Shown here: piece after piece, positions 54,134-64,000 of the stretch
Layout of the letters: each line of letters starts with the position of its first letter
How positions within the stretch are numbered: position 1 is the first letter of the stretch
Source of the DNA: Vespula vulgaris
Lineage: Eukaryota; Arthropoda; Insecta; Hymenoptera; Vespidae
NCBI RefSeq assembly: GCF_905475345.1
Contig: NC_066594.1
Location: 7,852,001 to 7,916,000, forward strand
DNA: 64,000 nucleotides
Reading direction: 5' to 3'
Notes under the pieces: model-generated
What the model was told of the DNA's origin: nothing
What the model saw: only the letters and a program-made list of their open reading frames with translations
The model's database searches: none
Translations under genes and position numbers: made by a program

Positions 54134-55687
54134 AAAGTAAAATAAAATAACGAGACGAAGAGGAGGAGGAGGAGAAGGAGGAGGAGAAAGAGGAGGAGGA
54201 AGAGGTGGAAGAGTAACGTAATGAAGAAAAAAAAAATAATAATAATAAAAAAATAAAAAATAAAAACGAAAGGAAGAAAAAAAAAATTCGCGAGGAAACT
54301 AATTCCGATATGCCGAATTACACACGCGTATGTACACATAGCCACACACAAAAACACATGCGCAATATGGCGACGGAATTGGGCTTCTCGCTTCTCTCAC
54401 CAGCAATCAAGTTTTCGCGCCAACGAATAACGTATACACGCACACACAGTCGCGTTCGACCGTTGAAATCGATCCATCTATTCGTTTATTTATTCGCAAT
54501 AATTATTTCTCTATACTCTTTGGTCCGATCGTAACCGTCACTACGTTTTATCGTCTCTCTCTCTTCTTTATCGAATATATACATATATACTACGGACTTA
54601 ACGGATTGACACCGTAAATGATAAATCAACTTCGTCGGCGTCGCCGTTATTAATTACGCGTTAGACGATATAAACCTTCAGACACCTTCACTCGATCGTT
54701 CGTCTTCGACTAACCAACCAAGATACACTGTGAACTTGTCTCCGAACTTGTCTCACCAATAGCGTTTACGATTAATCTCCATTTAGGTGTCAACCGAAAA
54801 AAAAAGAACAAAAGAAGAAGAAAATAAAACGAAGCGTACCTTCGTACGTACACGCGTACGTACTCTCATCGTTATTTTCTTTTTTCCTCTCGTTATTCGA
54901 TTCTTCTTCTTCTTCTTTTCCTTCTTCTCGCGTTATGTAAATATTTACTTATTCACGCATATACGTATGTTTGTTGTATACGTTAATAATTAACGTTTAC
55001 GTTAATCAACTGAAAATTACGACGTTTCACAATCGTCGTCTCAATGCTTTCACGAAATATGATATTATTCGTTAACGGTCGCGTTTCAATGCCGACGGGC
55101 GAACGAAAAATATTTCTAATAATTTTTTTTATGTTCGAACAATTTTGTCTCCTTTTTACGCGGCAAAATAATCGAGAGAGAAAAAGAAAGAATGAAATGC
55201 TGCCATTCCGAAAATGATATTCCGTGACGAACGTCGGACCACAGACGAGATTTGATTATTCTTTCAGGACGATTTCGTACGTAAATTCGATCTCACGAAC
55301 CGAAGTTGTCTTTTTTTTATCGAAGGACATTGATTAATGTATGCCAACGTCAGTGCGTTTTCTCGTAGGCGCGTCAAAACGAGACGAGTCGACGAGCCAA
55401 TCAACGACTACTCCGTGTGTAAATATATTATGTATATCCGAGGTAATGACCTATAAGAGATCATTCGTCTGCCTATACTCGATTTTCTCCCTTATCTTAT
55501 TGGATCTTTATTAAGAAAGAAAGAAGAAATATAAAAGGAACCATAGGAATCGTATATAATAAATAACAAAAGGAAAAGAAAAGAAAAGAAAAAAATGCGC
55601 GTGTATTATAATTAATTAATTAAGAAAGAGCGTGGTCACACTTCCTCGGCCTTTCTTCTCAAACTTTATATATATAAATATATATAT

Positions 55688-55765
55688 ATATATGTATGTA
55701 TGTATGTATGATGTATGATGTATGTATGTATGTATGTATGTATATGTATATGTATATATACATAT
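55688..55765. repeat. TATG array
   Basis: TATG and TATATG units flanking a short ATGATGT interruption. Confidence 0.85.
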
Positions 55766-56005
55766 GTACGTCGTAGGAAAACGATCCGCGCTCTTCTTCA
55801 ATATTATATTAGCACTATCCCCTTTCCAACTTTCCTCTCTTCCTCCTCACCCTTCGACGCCCTGAAAAAACAGAAACAAAAGCAAAAAAAGAAAAATAAA
55901 AATGACCGATCGATTTGTACATAGTGCGAGCGAGAACGGGAAAAGAAGGCGATGGAAATGCGACACGCTCGCGCAAAAAAAAAAAAAGAAACGAGAAGGG
56001 AAATA

Positions 56006-56041
<36 letters not shown>

Positions 56042-56790
56042 AGAAAACAATAGCGGCGCTCCGTATTTCAAACGCGAAGAAAAATATATAAAGGCGGAAA
56101 TGCGTAGTCGTGGCTCGTAAAAATGCGAAAAAGCTCGAGCGGGTATAATGGTGTGGGCTTTCTCGAGACCCCTGGGCCATAAAACGTAGATCATTAAATA
56201 TAATATTATATAGGGATATTCCAGCGTTATTTTGTACATAAATAACTTTATCAACGGATATTAACAAATCATCAATAAAATCTATATACAAAAAGGAAAA
56301 AAAAAGGAAAAAAAAAAAAAAGCTGTTTGTTTTTTTTACACCTACGATCCTTCTATCTTTACTCGTGATCACATTACAACGCGCGTAGAAGACAATAACA
56401 TTTATCTTTATTAAAGGTTCGTGTAACAATACAGTTAAATAGTTCAATACAATAGTTTTCAATCTTATGTACAAAAGCTATGCTTACACACACTGTGGCT
56501 TTGGTATCAAACTCGTACCACGTGTTTTCGACGAGTTAGGCGAGTTTTGGAAGTAACTTAATAAAACGATACAAAAAATCCATAACGTTGAATAAATTAA
56601 AATGAAAATTAACGACGTTGAATTTTCGGAATGTTCTACGAGTTAGAAAAGTTTTCTTATTCGTCCATATAAGATAAAGCGTATAACATTATAATGGATA
56701 TCAGTAATTTAACCCCATATTAATTTCTAATTGATAGAGACAAAGAATCTAAGACACTGTTTTTTTTTTTACTGTCACAATACTGCAATT

Positions 56791-56830
56791 TTTATTTCGC
56801 TTCTTTCTTTCATTTACTTTTTTTTTTATT
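56791..56830 (-). terminator. Probable poly(A) signals of Fis1
   Basis: On the minus strand, AATAAA hexamers occur at 56791-56796 and 56825-56830, about 190-220 bases past the FIS1 stop. The intervening sequence is AT-rich without other features. Which one is used cannot be told from sequence. Confidence 0.5.
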
Positions 56831-57015
56831 TTTTATTATTTTTTTTTTAATATATATATAGAAAATCATTAGGGAACGAACATACATCTATCATACGTCC
56901 AGCACATATTCCAATCTTATTCGGTGTCTCATCAATAATTCTTATTTCTTCGCGAAATTTCACTTCCCATAAATGAACTATTTCACGTCACATGCAATTC
57001 ACGAATATTATAGGA

Positions 57016-58707
57016 TTAATTTTTTTTAGCCATTGCGATCCCGAGTCCTAGAACACTTGCAACACCGATAATTAAACCTCCCGCCACAGCTATACCGTAA
57101 AGACCTTCTGCAAAAAAAATATAAATGCAACGCTAATTAAATTAAGATAATTAAATTCTTTTTTTTTTTTCTTTTTCTCCAAGATTAATCAACATTTTAT
57201 ATACAATTATTATCGAACTGTTTGTATAAGAGTTATAAAATTCATTGTCAATAGACACATATGGCATATAATAATACTTTATAGACACTTAAATATTATA
57301 CTTGAAAATTGGTCGATCACACGGTAAGTATATAGAAGATTGAAAAATAGTAAATGATTTTTAAATGCATTAAAGTTCGAGCAAAACTATGTTCTTTTTT
57401 CTTTCTTTTTTTAGGAATGTTCTTTTACTATACGATTCATGAATTTTATATTACTCCTTACTGCTACCGTATATCTTAAATTATATACAATATATACAAA
57501 TTTTAAAATTTGTTAAAATTTTGTGCATCTCTATACATGCCAGATTAAAAATCTCGATATGTCATCTATATTCGACATTTCCCATATGGCAAATAGATTC
57601 GCAATATCTGTTGTCTTCGAATTTTTCAAATAAAATTAATGTATGATCCTGCTAACCAAAGAAGTATGAAAAATATTAAAAGAAATAATACGTAATAAGA
57701 ATGAGGTAAAATACTAAAAATATACTGCAACAACATTAAGCTAGAATCTGCTGCAATTCTTATTTTTTTAAGACGATTATAAGTTATGAAAAAAAAACCT
57801 TTTTCCATCCTTTTCTTAATTAACGTCTCCAGCTGTTGCACTTGTTCGTTAGCAGGTTCTACCTGAAGAAAAGCTCTGACATATGACAAAGCTTTTGAAT
57901 ATTCCTATAAATTTTTATTATTTTAATTAATGAGTAAAAGAAAGGTTGATGTAAATTACAAGAATAAGATTAATAAATCACATACCCTTATTCTGGCATT
58001 ACCAATAGCTAAATAATATAAGCAATCCCGCTTTCCGCTGTCACCATGATTGCTATACAGATCTTCTAACAGTACTATACCCTTTCTGATATCGGCTGGA
58101 TATTTGCTTCTCACAAGACACCATGCATACTCAAACTGAGCTTTTTGAGTTACATCTGATGCGTGTAATTGTTCATGGTATACACGTTCGAATTTCTAGG
58201 AAAAAAAAAGAAAAAAAAGAAAAAAACATAATTACGACGATTAGAATCATATATGACGCAATTCCTGTCACAAAAACATCGAACAAAATATTACAATATT
58301 TTTATAAAATAACAAATAGATTATATTTGTATTGCGCGACAAAATGTCGGAAAGTAACATTTCTTGAACCATAATAATAGCTTCGATATGAAAAAACAAA
58401 TAATCGGAAAATGTAAACTTTCGTCCGATATCTATAGACGTCAATCGACTGTTTTGCAAAATGATGCAACTGCAAAGTAAAAATGAAACGAAATGAATAA
58501 GTCAGCACTGTATATAGTTAACCTAAATCTCCTTAATGACAGATACTTATGACGATCTATATTTTTGTTTTGAAAGTATAAAATCCATATATGAAAGATA
58601 TTGGAGTTCACGAAAGACCATTGTATTCCTTTATAATGGCCTGTTGTTTGTTTTTAAAATACCTTCAAATCTTCCGAAGAAACAACTTCGTCTAGGACAT
58701 CTTCCAT
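57016..58707 (-). CDS. Fis1: Mitochondrial fission 1 protein, four exons
   Basis: Tail-anchored outer mitochondrial (and peroxisomal) membrane adaptor of the fission machinery. Exons on the minus strand: 58707-58663, 58195-57986, 57904-57799, 57107-57016, giving 150 residues (human FIS1 has 152). The start ATG at 58707-58705 has A at -3 and G at +4. Residues 1-15 read MEDVLDEVVSSEDLK. FEYAWCLVRSKY and DIRKGIVLLEDLY form the first TPR-like repeat, YYLAIGNARIREYSKALSYV the second, followed by FLQVEP. A hydrophobic anchor spans about 123-146 (GIAVAGGLIIGV onward) with the short basic end AKKN. All introns are GT-AG; the last donor is weak (GTTTTTT). It lies downstream of the Maf gene on the same strand, about 600 bases apart. 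The identity is clear from near-complete alignment to the remembered family pattern. Confidence 0.97.
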
Positions 58708-59030
58708 TTTTAATGTGTGCGTTGAATCACACTGCGAACAAAAAATATTTAATCGTAACGCGTACTTAAGAGCACTGTATTTTTTATCTCTTTGACTAAG
58801 CAAGTGACATAATGTACCGAAAAGTGTAATAGATTGTCACGGTAGTCGAACGGATAAAGATAAAAGCTAAAATTCTCCGTGATTCCTATTGGCTGGCCAT
58901 AGTTATTTCTTTGATGTTAAGTTTCACCCAGCAATCGCGTTACTCTGACGTATGTGCGCTTATTTGCATTGGTTAAAATCGGCTATATTAAAATTTTCAA
59001 CCAATCGCGTTAGAGTTTTCATCGGGGCTA
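58708..59030 (-). promoter_or_regulatory. Fis1 5' flank with three CCAAT boxes
   Basis: CCAAT boxes lie at 58888-58892 and 58968-58972 (as ATTGG on the plus strand) and at 59001-59005 (CCAAT on the plus strand), about 180-300 bases upstream of the FIS1 start codon. Two copies of CAATCGCGTTA sit at 58932-58942 and 59002-59012. Clustered CCAAT boxes bind NF-Y in broadly expressed animal genes; promoter function here is inferred from position. Confidence 0.5.
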
Positions 59031-59277
59031 TACAAAAAATCTATCGAAGAGGATATGAATGAAATTCATGTTTTTTGTAAAAGTATTTTAATCACAATTA
59101 AAATCGCAAATGATAATTCTTCTTTATAAGAATAAATAATTTTTTAATTTAACATACATACAATGTTTAATATATAATTTGGTCTACTAAAAGTTCTACA
59201 TATATATATTTATACATCTTATATATATATATATATGTATATGTACTATATATTTACATAAATATCGTATTTATATT

Positions 59278-59290
59278 TTATTTATTTTTG
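59278..59290 (-). terminator. Probable poly(A) signal of the Maf gene
   Basis: On the minus strand overlapping AATAAATAAAA hexamers begin about 17 bases after the TGA at 59309-59307. If used, the 3' UTR would be very short and end well before the FIS1 promoter. Confidence 0.5.
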
Positions 59291-59306
59291 AAAAAAATAA
59301 AGTATT

Positions 59307-60379
59307 TCATTGATTATTAGCAAATATCTCATTAAGATGTTTCATTAAAAAATATAATGGCATACCCATTATAGTGTAAAAGTCACCCGTTATGCTCTCG
59401 ATTAAACAACCACCAAGACCTTGCGCGCCATATCCTCCTGCTTTATCTCTAATATATAAATTATACAGAAATCAGTTTAGCTAATTACTCGAATAACGTA
59501 TAATATGCAAGAAGTACTCACAGACATTCTCCTGTTTTTATATATGCTTTAATTTGATCTTCCGATAAATCACCAAATTTTACTTTCGTAGATGTATAGA
59601 ACGTTACTTCTTTCTTTGGCGTTTTCAGACATACTCCGGTATAAACGACATGTTCTCTATTTACAAGGCTATAAATTGATGTAATGACGATTTATATAAA
59701 CCAATTTGTTAATTTTGGCAATATACAGTGGCTCATGAAAGTATTCAGATGCTTATATTTGCAACCTTTAATAAACGGAATTATTAAAGTAATTTGTTTA
59801 CTATAATTTTGTATCTATGGTAAAGAAGAAGTTTCAAGCTCGTATTTGTAAAATTTAAATATAATTTAACAATGTAGATATAGTTACAATTAATTTATTA
59901 TAAACACTTATTTATTAATAGCTTACAAATTATTTTAATACGAATATTTCCTTATAAAGATTGCAAATGTAAACGTTTAAATATTTTTGTGATCTACCAT
60001 ATATATATAAAAATTTGAAAAATGATCTATATACATTTCTTACTGAGACAATATACGAAATGCGTCTGATTCATCTTTTGGTTTTCCATAAATAGTATCA
60101 CCTAGTGTTACAAAAGTATCTGCGCCTATAATTAAGGACGGTGAAATAGGATCATTTTTCAAACGTTGATATACATCATGTACTTTAAATTTTGCTAAAT
60201 CTTGAATGTAGTCTCCATGATTTTTATATTTGGATCTATCTAAATTTTCATCGTAATTTGATATCATTACTTCAAAATTTAAGCCCTAAAATATGAAATA
60301 CCAATTGTTTATACGAACCTAAAGAAATGATATTAATGATCAGACATGTTCATATATATATATATATATATATATACAT

Positions 60380-60412
<33 letters not shown>

Positions 60413-60536
60413 AACAAAAGTAAAAAACAATTGACATCGAACCTACCAACTTTTGTATTATTTCATATCTTCTTGGTGATCCACTGGCTAAAATTAGTCT
60501 GCCCGCTGTTAAGGCTTGCATAGTCGGTTCCAGCAT
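59307..60536 (-). CDS. Maf/ASMTL-type nucleoside triphosphate pyrophosphatase, four exons
   Basis: House-cleaning enzyme of the Maf (YhdE/ASMTL N-domain) family, which hydrolyses dTTP, UTP and modified pyrimidine nucleotides to the monophosphate plus pyrophosphate. Exons on the minus strand: 60536-60447, 60285-60044, 59668-59522, 59448-59307; phases join cleanly to give 206 residues. Signature motifs seen: LASGSPRR (about 16-23), LAKFK (about 60-64), IIGADT with the catalytic Asp at about 86, GKP (97-99), REHVVYTGV (115-123) and DKAGGYGAQG (161-170). It is a stand-alone Maf protein: the methyltransferase half present in vertebrate ASMTL is absent. The ATG at 60536 is the first in frame and has A at -3. 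Insect homologues are often named N-acetylserotonin O-methyltransferase-like, which is misleading for this form. Exact substrate cannot be read from sequence. Confidence 0.95.
59726..59999. mobile_element. Decayed Tc1/mariner-type MITE in Maf intron 2
   Basis: A 274 bp AT-rich segment is flanked by TA on both sides (59724-59725 and 60000-60001). Its left end starts CAGTGGCTCATGAAAG. The reverse complement of the right end matches the left end at about 35 of 47 positions, with most mismatches being transitions, as expected for old inverted repeats (about 59726-59772 and 59953-59999). There is no transposase frame inside. CAGTGGCTC-type ends with TA target duplication are typical of Tc1-like elements. 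It sits wholly inside the intron between exons 2 and 3, about 43 bases from the exon 2 donor. Confidence 0.7.
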
Positions 60537-60840
60537 TTTGCTCTTAGAATTATCTCTATTATGCAGATACAACGATAGAACTAATTAATTCCCAGGGGAT
60601 TGTTATCGACACCTATGGATCGTGAGTAAAATAGAGATTTATAGGTCGGTTTTAACAAAAGCCATCCAATCGCATTAAATTCACAGCTTACATACGCGGT
60701 ATGTGTTCTATTGTACTACAAGCAATCGCATGTAGTTTCTAGTATGCATAGAATATGTCAAAGCAGTGCGTCGTATTACTACTAGGTATAATGTAGTTCC
60801 TGATAACGCACCACCTAGATGTCGCTGCTCTCATTATATT
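60537..60840 (-). promoter_or_regulatory. Maf 5' flank with CCAAT and CTCF-like motifs
   Basis: Upstream of the Maf start codon lie CCAATCGCATTA at 60666-60677 and GCAATCGCATG at 60722-60732, related to the two CAATCGCGTTA copies in front of FIS1. Further up, CCACCTAGATGTCGC (60811-60825) resembles the animal CTCF core. No TATA box is evident. Promoter role is inferred from position. Confidence 0.4.
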
Positions 60841-63519
60841 TGTACTCATTGTCGATAGTATTCGTGAAATCAATGAACACTTTCATTGTATCGGGAATTT
60901 ATAGTACTATCACTCTCATTGATTTAACATTCAAAAATAATTTTCAATGATATTGCTTTTGCTGATGAACATTGATTTAACGATGAAACTATACTTTTAT
61001 ACGGCACGTAACGATCAAATAGATAGCTTAGGCCGCACCTATAGAATCATCCAATCATTCTTCGTGTATGTGTGCGCGGTGTATCTATGTGAATATGTAT
61101 GTATGCATGTATGTACTTATGTTCGTCGCGCTCTTTACACGCCTATCAAAAATTGCACGCTAGAAAATGTTATCTCGTTTTACGCGCTTAATCGATACTG
61201 TTTCATAACGATCAAATTATTTCGAGTAATTAAATTTATTTTCTACTTTCATTACAGTCAATAGATTGTTCATTAAAAACTTTTATTTAAGAATTATGAC
61301 GACAAATATTTTATAGAGAAATATGAATGACGTAACTATATTTATATAATCTACTCACTTTGAAGGCCAGAAAAAGCGTAGAAAAAGAAATCAAAGATAT
61401 GCTAACGTTTCCTATCCGAGTTCTAATCGTTTCTCTCGTTCCTCGTAAGACGTCATAAAAAAAAAAAAAAAAAAAAAAAAATAAAAAAAGAAAAGAGAGA
61501 GAGAGAGAGAGAGAGAAATTAATTCATGTCTGGTATTATTTTTTCGTCGATTATGATTTCGTCGAAAAAACACGAATAATATTAAAAATATTCGAAATCG
61601 TAACGATATACTTAACATTCGCATTTAAGATTATATATGTATTTGTGTAGAAGCCCTGAAAAATATTAGAGCGGGAAGAAGAACTATTTTCTAGGCATAG
61701 GAGACTCTAATACATCGTAATCGGTAAATTACGTAAATGCCGCATGCCATGAACGAACCTAAAGGTCAGTCAGTCCGAGATCTTACATAATCGCAAGGCG
61801 AAAGGTTGACCCATCTTTACACCGCAGCCTCCAACTGAGCAAAGATTTTAGCATACATTTTTTCCATTTTTTTTTTTTTATTGTTTCAATTATTTGCAAT
61901 TCGATAAAAGTGATTTCATTTTTGTTTTGTTCTTTTCTAATAATTCCTTTCTGTCTTTTTTTTTTTATTTTTTTGTTAAGAAAATTGTCTCAATCTCATA
62001 ATGATGAAATCAGTATCACCGGAAGTGTTAACGTATTACGAAAGTCTTTTACGAATAAATCCAAGGTAATTACATACTTTCGAGTACCTCTATTCTAAGT
62101 CTCTTACTATACGGCCTTGACTTTCAATGCAAATCCGAAGCATATTTTAAATAAGTAATTAACGTTAATTACCGTTTCGTTAATCGCTGCTTGCACAGCT
62201 CAGGATATTGAATGAACGGACGTGTACTACGTAATCGTAATTTGCTCGCGCTATTGATCGTCTTATTTCGGTTAAGAAGCTATGCGTCTAACTCGTAGGG
62301 TCAAGTTCACTGACATCAATTATATCTATTACATTTCCATTGCTTATATCGATTTGTAATTCAAATTTATAACAACAATCGAATCATTTTTTATCTCATT
62401 TTTCTTTCTTTTTTCTTACGAGATTGTACTTCTTTTTAAATGATATATTAAAAAAAAAAAGAAAGAAATAACAATTGTTGAAATCATATTTAAAAGTTAA
62501 TTATAATAATATAACCATGAGAGTTCGTATATATGGGATATCGACTTAATTGCTCACCAAAGATAAATTCTTGGTCCTCCTGTAACTGTAAGCTCTTTCA
62601 AGCAGGATACGCTTTAAGTATGATCAATGGGCTTCGAAGTAACTCTCTGACGAGCTTTACAAGTTTTAATAAATATCACGGTCCTCTGAACTCCGTTAAA
62701 ACTTAATAAATTATCATACGCTCGTATTGTCGTAATAAAGAAAAAGTTTCTTCTCCTTTTGTGTTGTACGATCGGGTTAACGATACCTTCCTCCTGATTT
62801 TCGTCGGAATATTCGACTAGGAAAATGAACGTCAAAGGAACAACTGAGCCGATTAAAATTAAGTCACAAATGCGTTACTATCGACTAGACTATAACCGAT
62901 CTCTAATATTGTACAGATAGCATTTATCAAATGATTACAAGTAGAAGTAGATTAAAAAGAAAAAGAAAAGAGATATTATTGATTGTATCAAGCATCGTGT
63001 AGTTATAAACTCGTCATCTAGCGTCGATAAGTCTCAGTCGTAATTTATTCTGACGACGATTGGAATGGATGAAAGATATTTATAAAAAAGAAAAAAAAAG
63101 AACTCTGAATTTATTAACTCGGTTAATGAGATAACAAATTATACGAAAGGTTTAATTAAAATCTCGAAACTTTTGTCCAAAGTGTAATTTATGAGAGAAT
63201 TAATAGTATTAGAATGGACTAAGAAGAAAAATAAGCTGGACTATTATAAAAGTGTGGTCGACTAATTGCAAGGACATTATACTACTACGCCTTCGTACAG
63301 AACCTTACGTAAGAATTTTAGATATACACGATTCTAATCGACGATATTAATTGCAACACCATTCCTGAGCCATGCTTTCTTTGTAATTCCTAATAGATTA
63401 ATTTGAATAAACGGAAAGATTCTTTTTTAACATAATTTTCTTATTATTTTCGTCAGTCGAACGGATGAAAAATTAAATGACAAATCTTACTTCGATCGTA
63501 CGAAACCTTCCTCGCACCT

Positions 63520-63566
<47 letters not shown>

Positions 63567-63865
63567 TCTCACTTCGGTGAAGAAGCGAAACGAAAGGAAA
63601 GTTAACGGCATTATCCTCCCGTCGAGATAACATCGAATCCGAATGGATTCGAAGGATGAGCGAATGAACGAGCGAGCGAGCGAGCCAGCGAGCTCGTTGT
63701 CGCCACGGCATTTTGTTGGATCGTATTTTCGCACAATATCTCGCCTTATAAATTAATCCAACGTTTTCGTCGTTCAAAACGTTATACGCTCGTTTGAGGA
63801 TCGTGCTCGGACGCGAATCTGCCGTTTTAAGGATGTAGATGGAACGGAGCGTGTTCTCGCTCGCG
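60841..63865. other. Non-coding right flank
   Basis: No gene recognised. A poly(A) stretch with GA lies at 61458-61515 and TC at 63522-63563. A minus-strand frame at 62614-62816 follows an acceptor-like TTTTCCTAG and is repeat-free, but no relative is known to me. Confidence 0.6.
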
Positions 63866-63984
63866 ACAAGAAGAAGATGATTCAAGGAAGAAGAAAAAGA
63901 AAGAAGAAGAAGACGAAGAAGTCGAAGAAGAAAGACGAAGAAAACGAAGAAGAAGAAGACGAAGAAGAAAGAAGAAGAAGATCA
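63866..63984. repeat. GAA/GAC purine-rich array at the window edge
   Basis: Imperfect GAA units with GAC and GTC variants running almost to the end of the window. Confidence 0.85.
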
Positions 63985-64000
63985 GCGATGCTAAGAGAGC

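Larger units (their letters stand above)
51001..56780. other. Intergenic, repeat-rich, between the receptor and Fis1
   Basis: Long purine-rich tracts fill 51430-51670 and 51800-51930. TA/TATG arrays lie at 52150-52235, AAGA/GA at 52385-52500, AAAT at 54096-54133 and 56005-56041, and GGA units at 54160-54212. An island at 56120-56200 is unique. No coding evidence. Confidence 0.6.

Noticed and set aside
61740..61850. GC-balanced stretch considered as a tRNA gene
   Set aside because: No B-box (GGTTCGAATCC-like) or cloverleaf arms could be laid out; no tRNA or rRNA was found elsewhere in the window.

Overview
This is a eukaryotic, almost certainly insect, window. It holds only three protein-coding genes that I can defend, all in the right-hand third. 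A large neuronal-type leucine-rich-repeat receptor of the capricious/tartan family is on the plus strand (coding exon 43925-46396). Two compact multi-exon housekeeping genes follow on the minus strand: mitochondrial fission protein FIS1 (57016-58707) and a Maf/ASMTL-type nucleotide pyrophosphatase (59307-60536). The non-coding DNA is very rich in CpG and in GA/TC and other microsatellites. The two housekeeping genes are AT-rich and CpG-poor. That contrast, together with the gene content, fits a hymenopteran (bee, wasp or ant), but the order is an inference.

Layout. 1-43.9 kb has no gene I recognise. It is short unique islands separated by dense microsatellites and is probably the upstream intron and/or regulatory domain of the capricious-like gene, whose coding exon opens at a strong splice acceptor with its start codon still missing. 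Within this stretch are three copies of a ~130-170 bp non-coding module (28.1, 29.4 and 31.8 kb), two G-quadruplex-prone arrays, a pair of adjacent hairpins and a proline-rich exon-like segment. 43.9-46.4 kb is the receptor exon. 46.4-56.7 kb is its 3' UTR and flank, again full of microsatellites. 56.8-60.6 kb holds FIS1 and Maf in tandem, with a small decayed Tc1/mariner-type MITE in a Maf intron. 60.6-64 kb has no convincing gene.

Most interesting observation. The receptor frame ends at a UAG followed directly by CUAG. The same frame then stays open for another 262 codons with coding-like base use, a possible RNA hairpin three bases after the stop, and two class II SH3-ligand motifs of the form P-x-L-P-S-R in the extension. 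This is a strong candidate for programmed stop-codon readthrough (or UAG recoding) giving a receptor with two alternative cytoplasmic tails. A second observation concerns FIS1: its last intron has a poor donor, and if retained it would replace the mitochondrial tail anchor with another hydrophobic C-terminus without an obvious nonsense-mediated-decay trigger.
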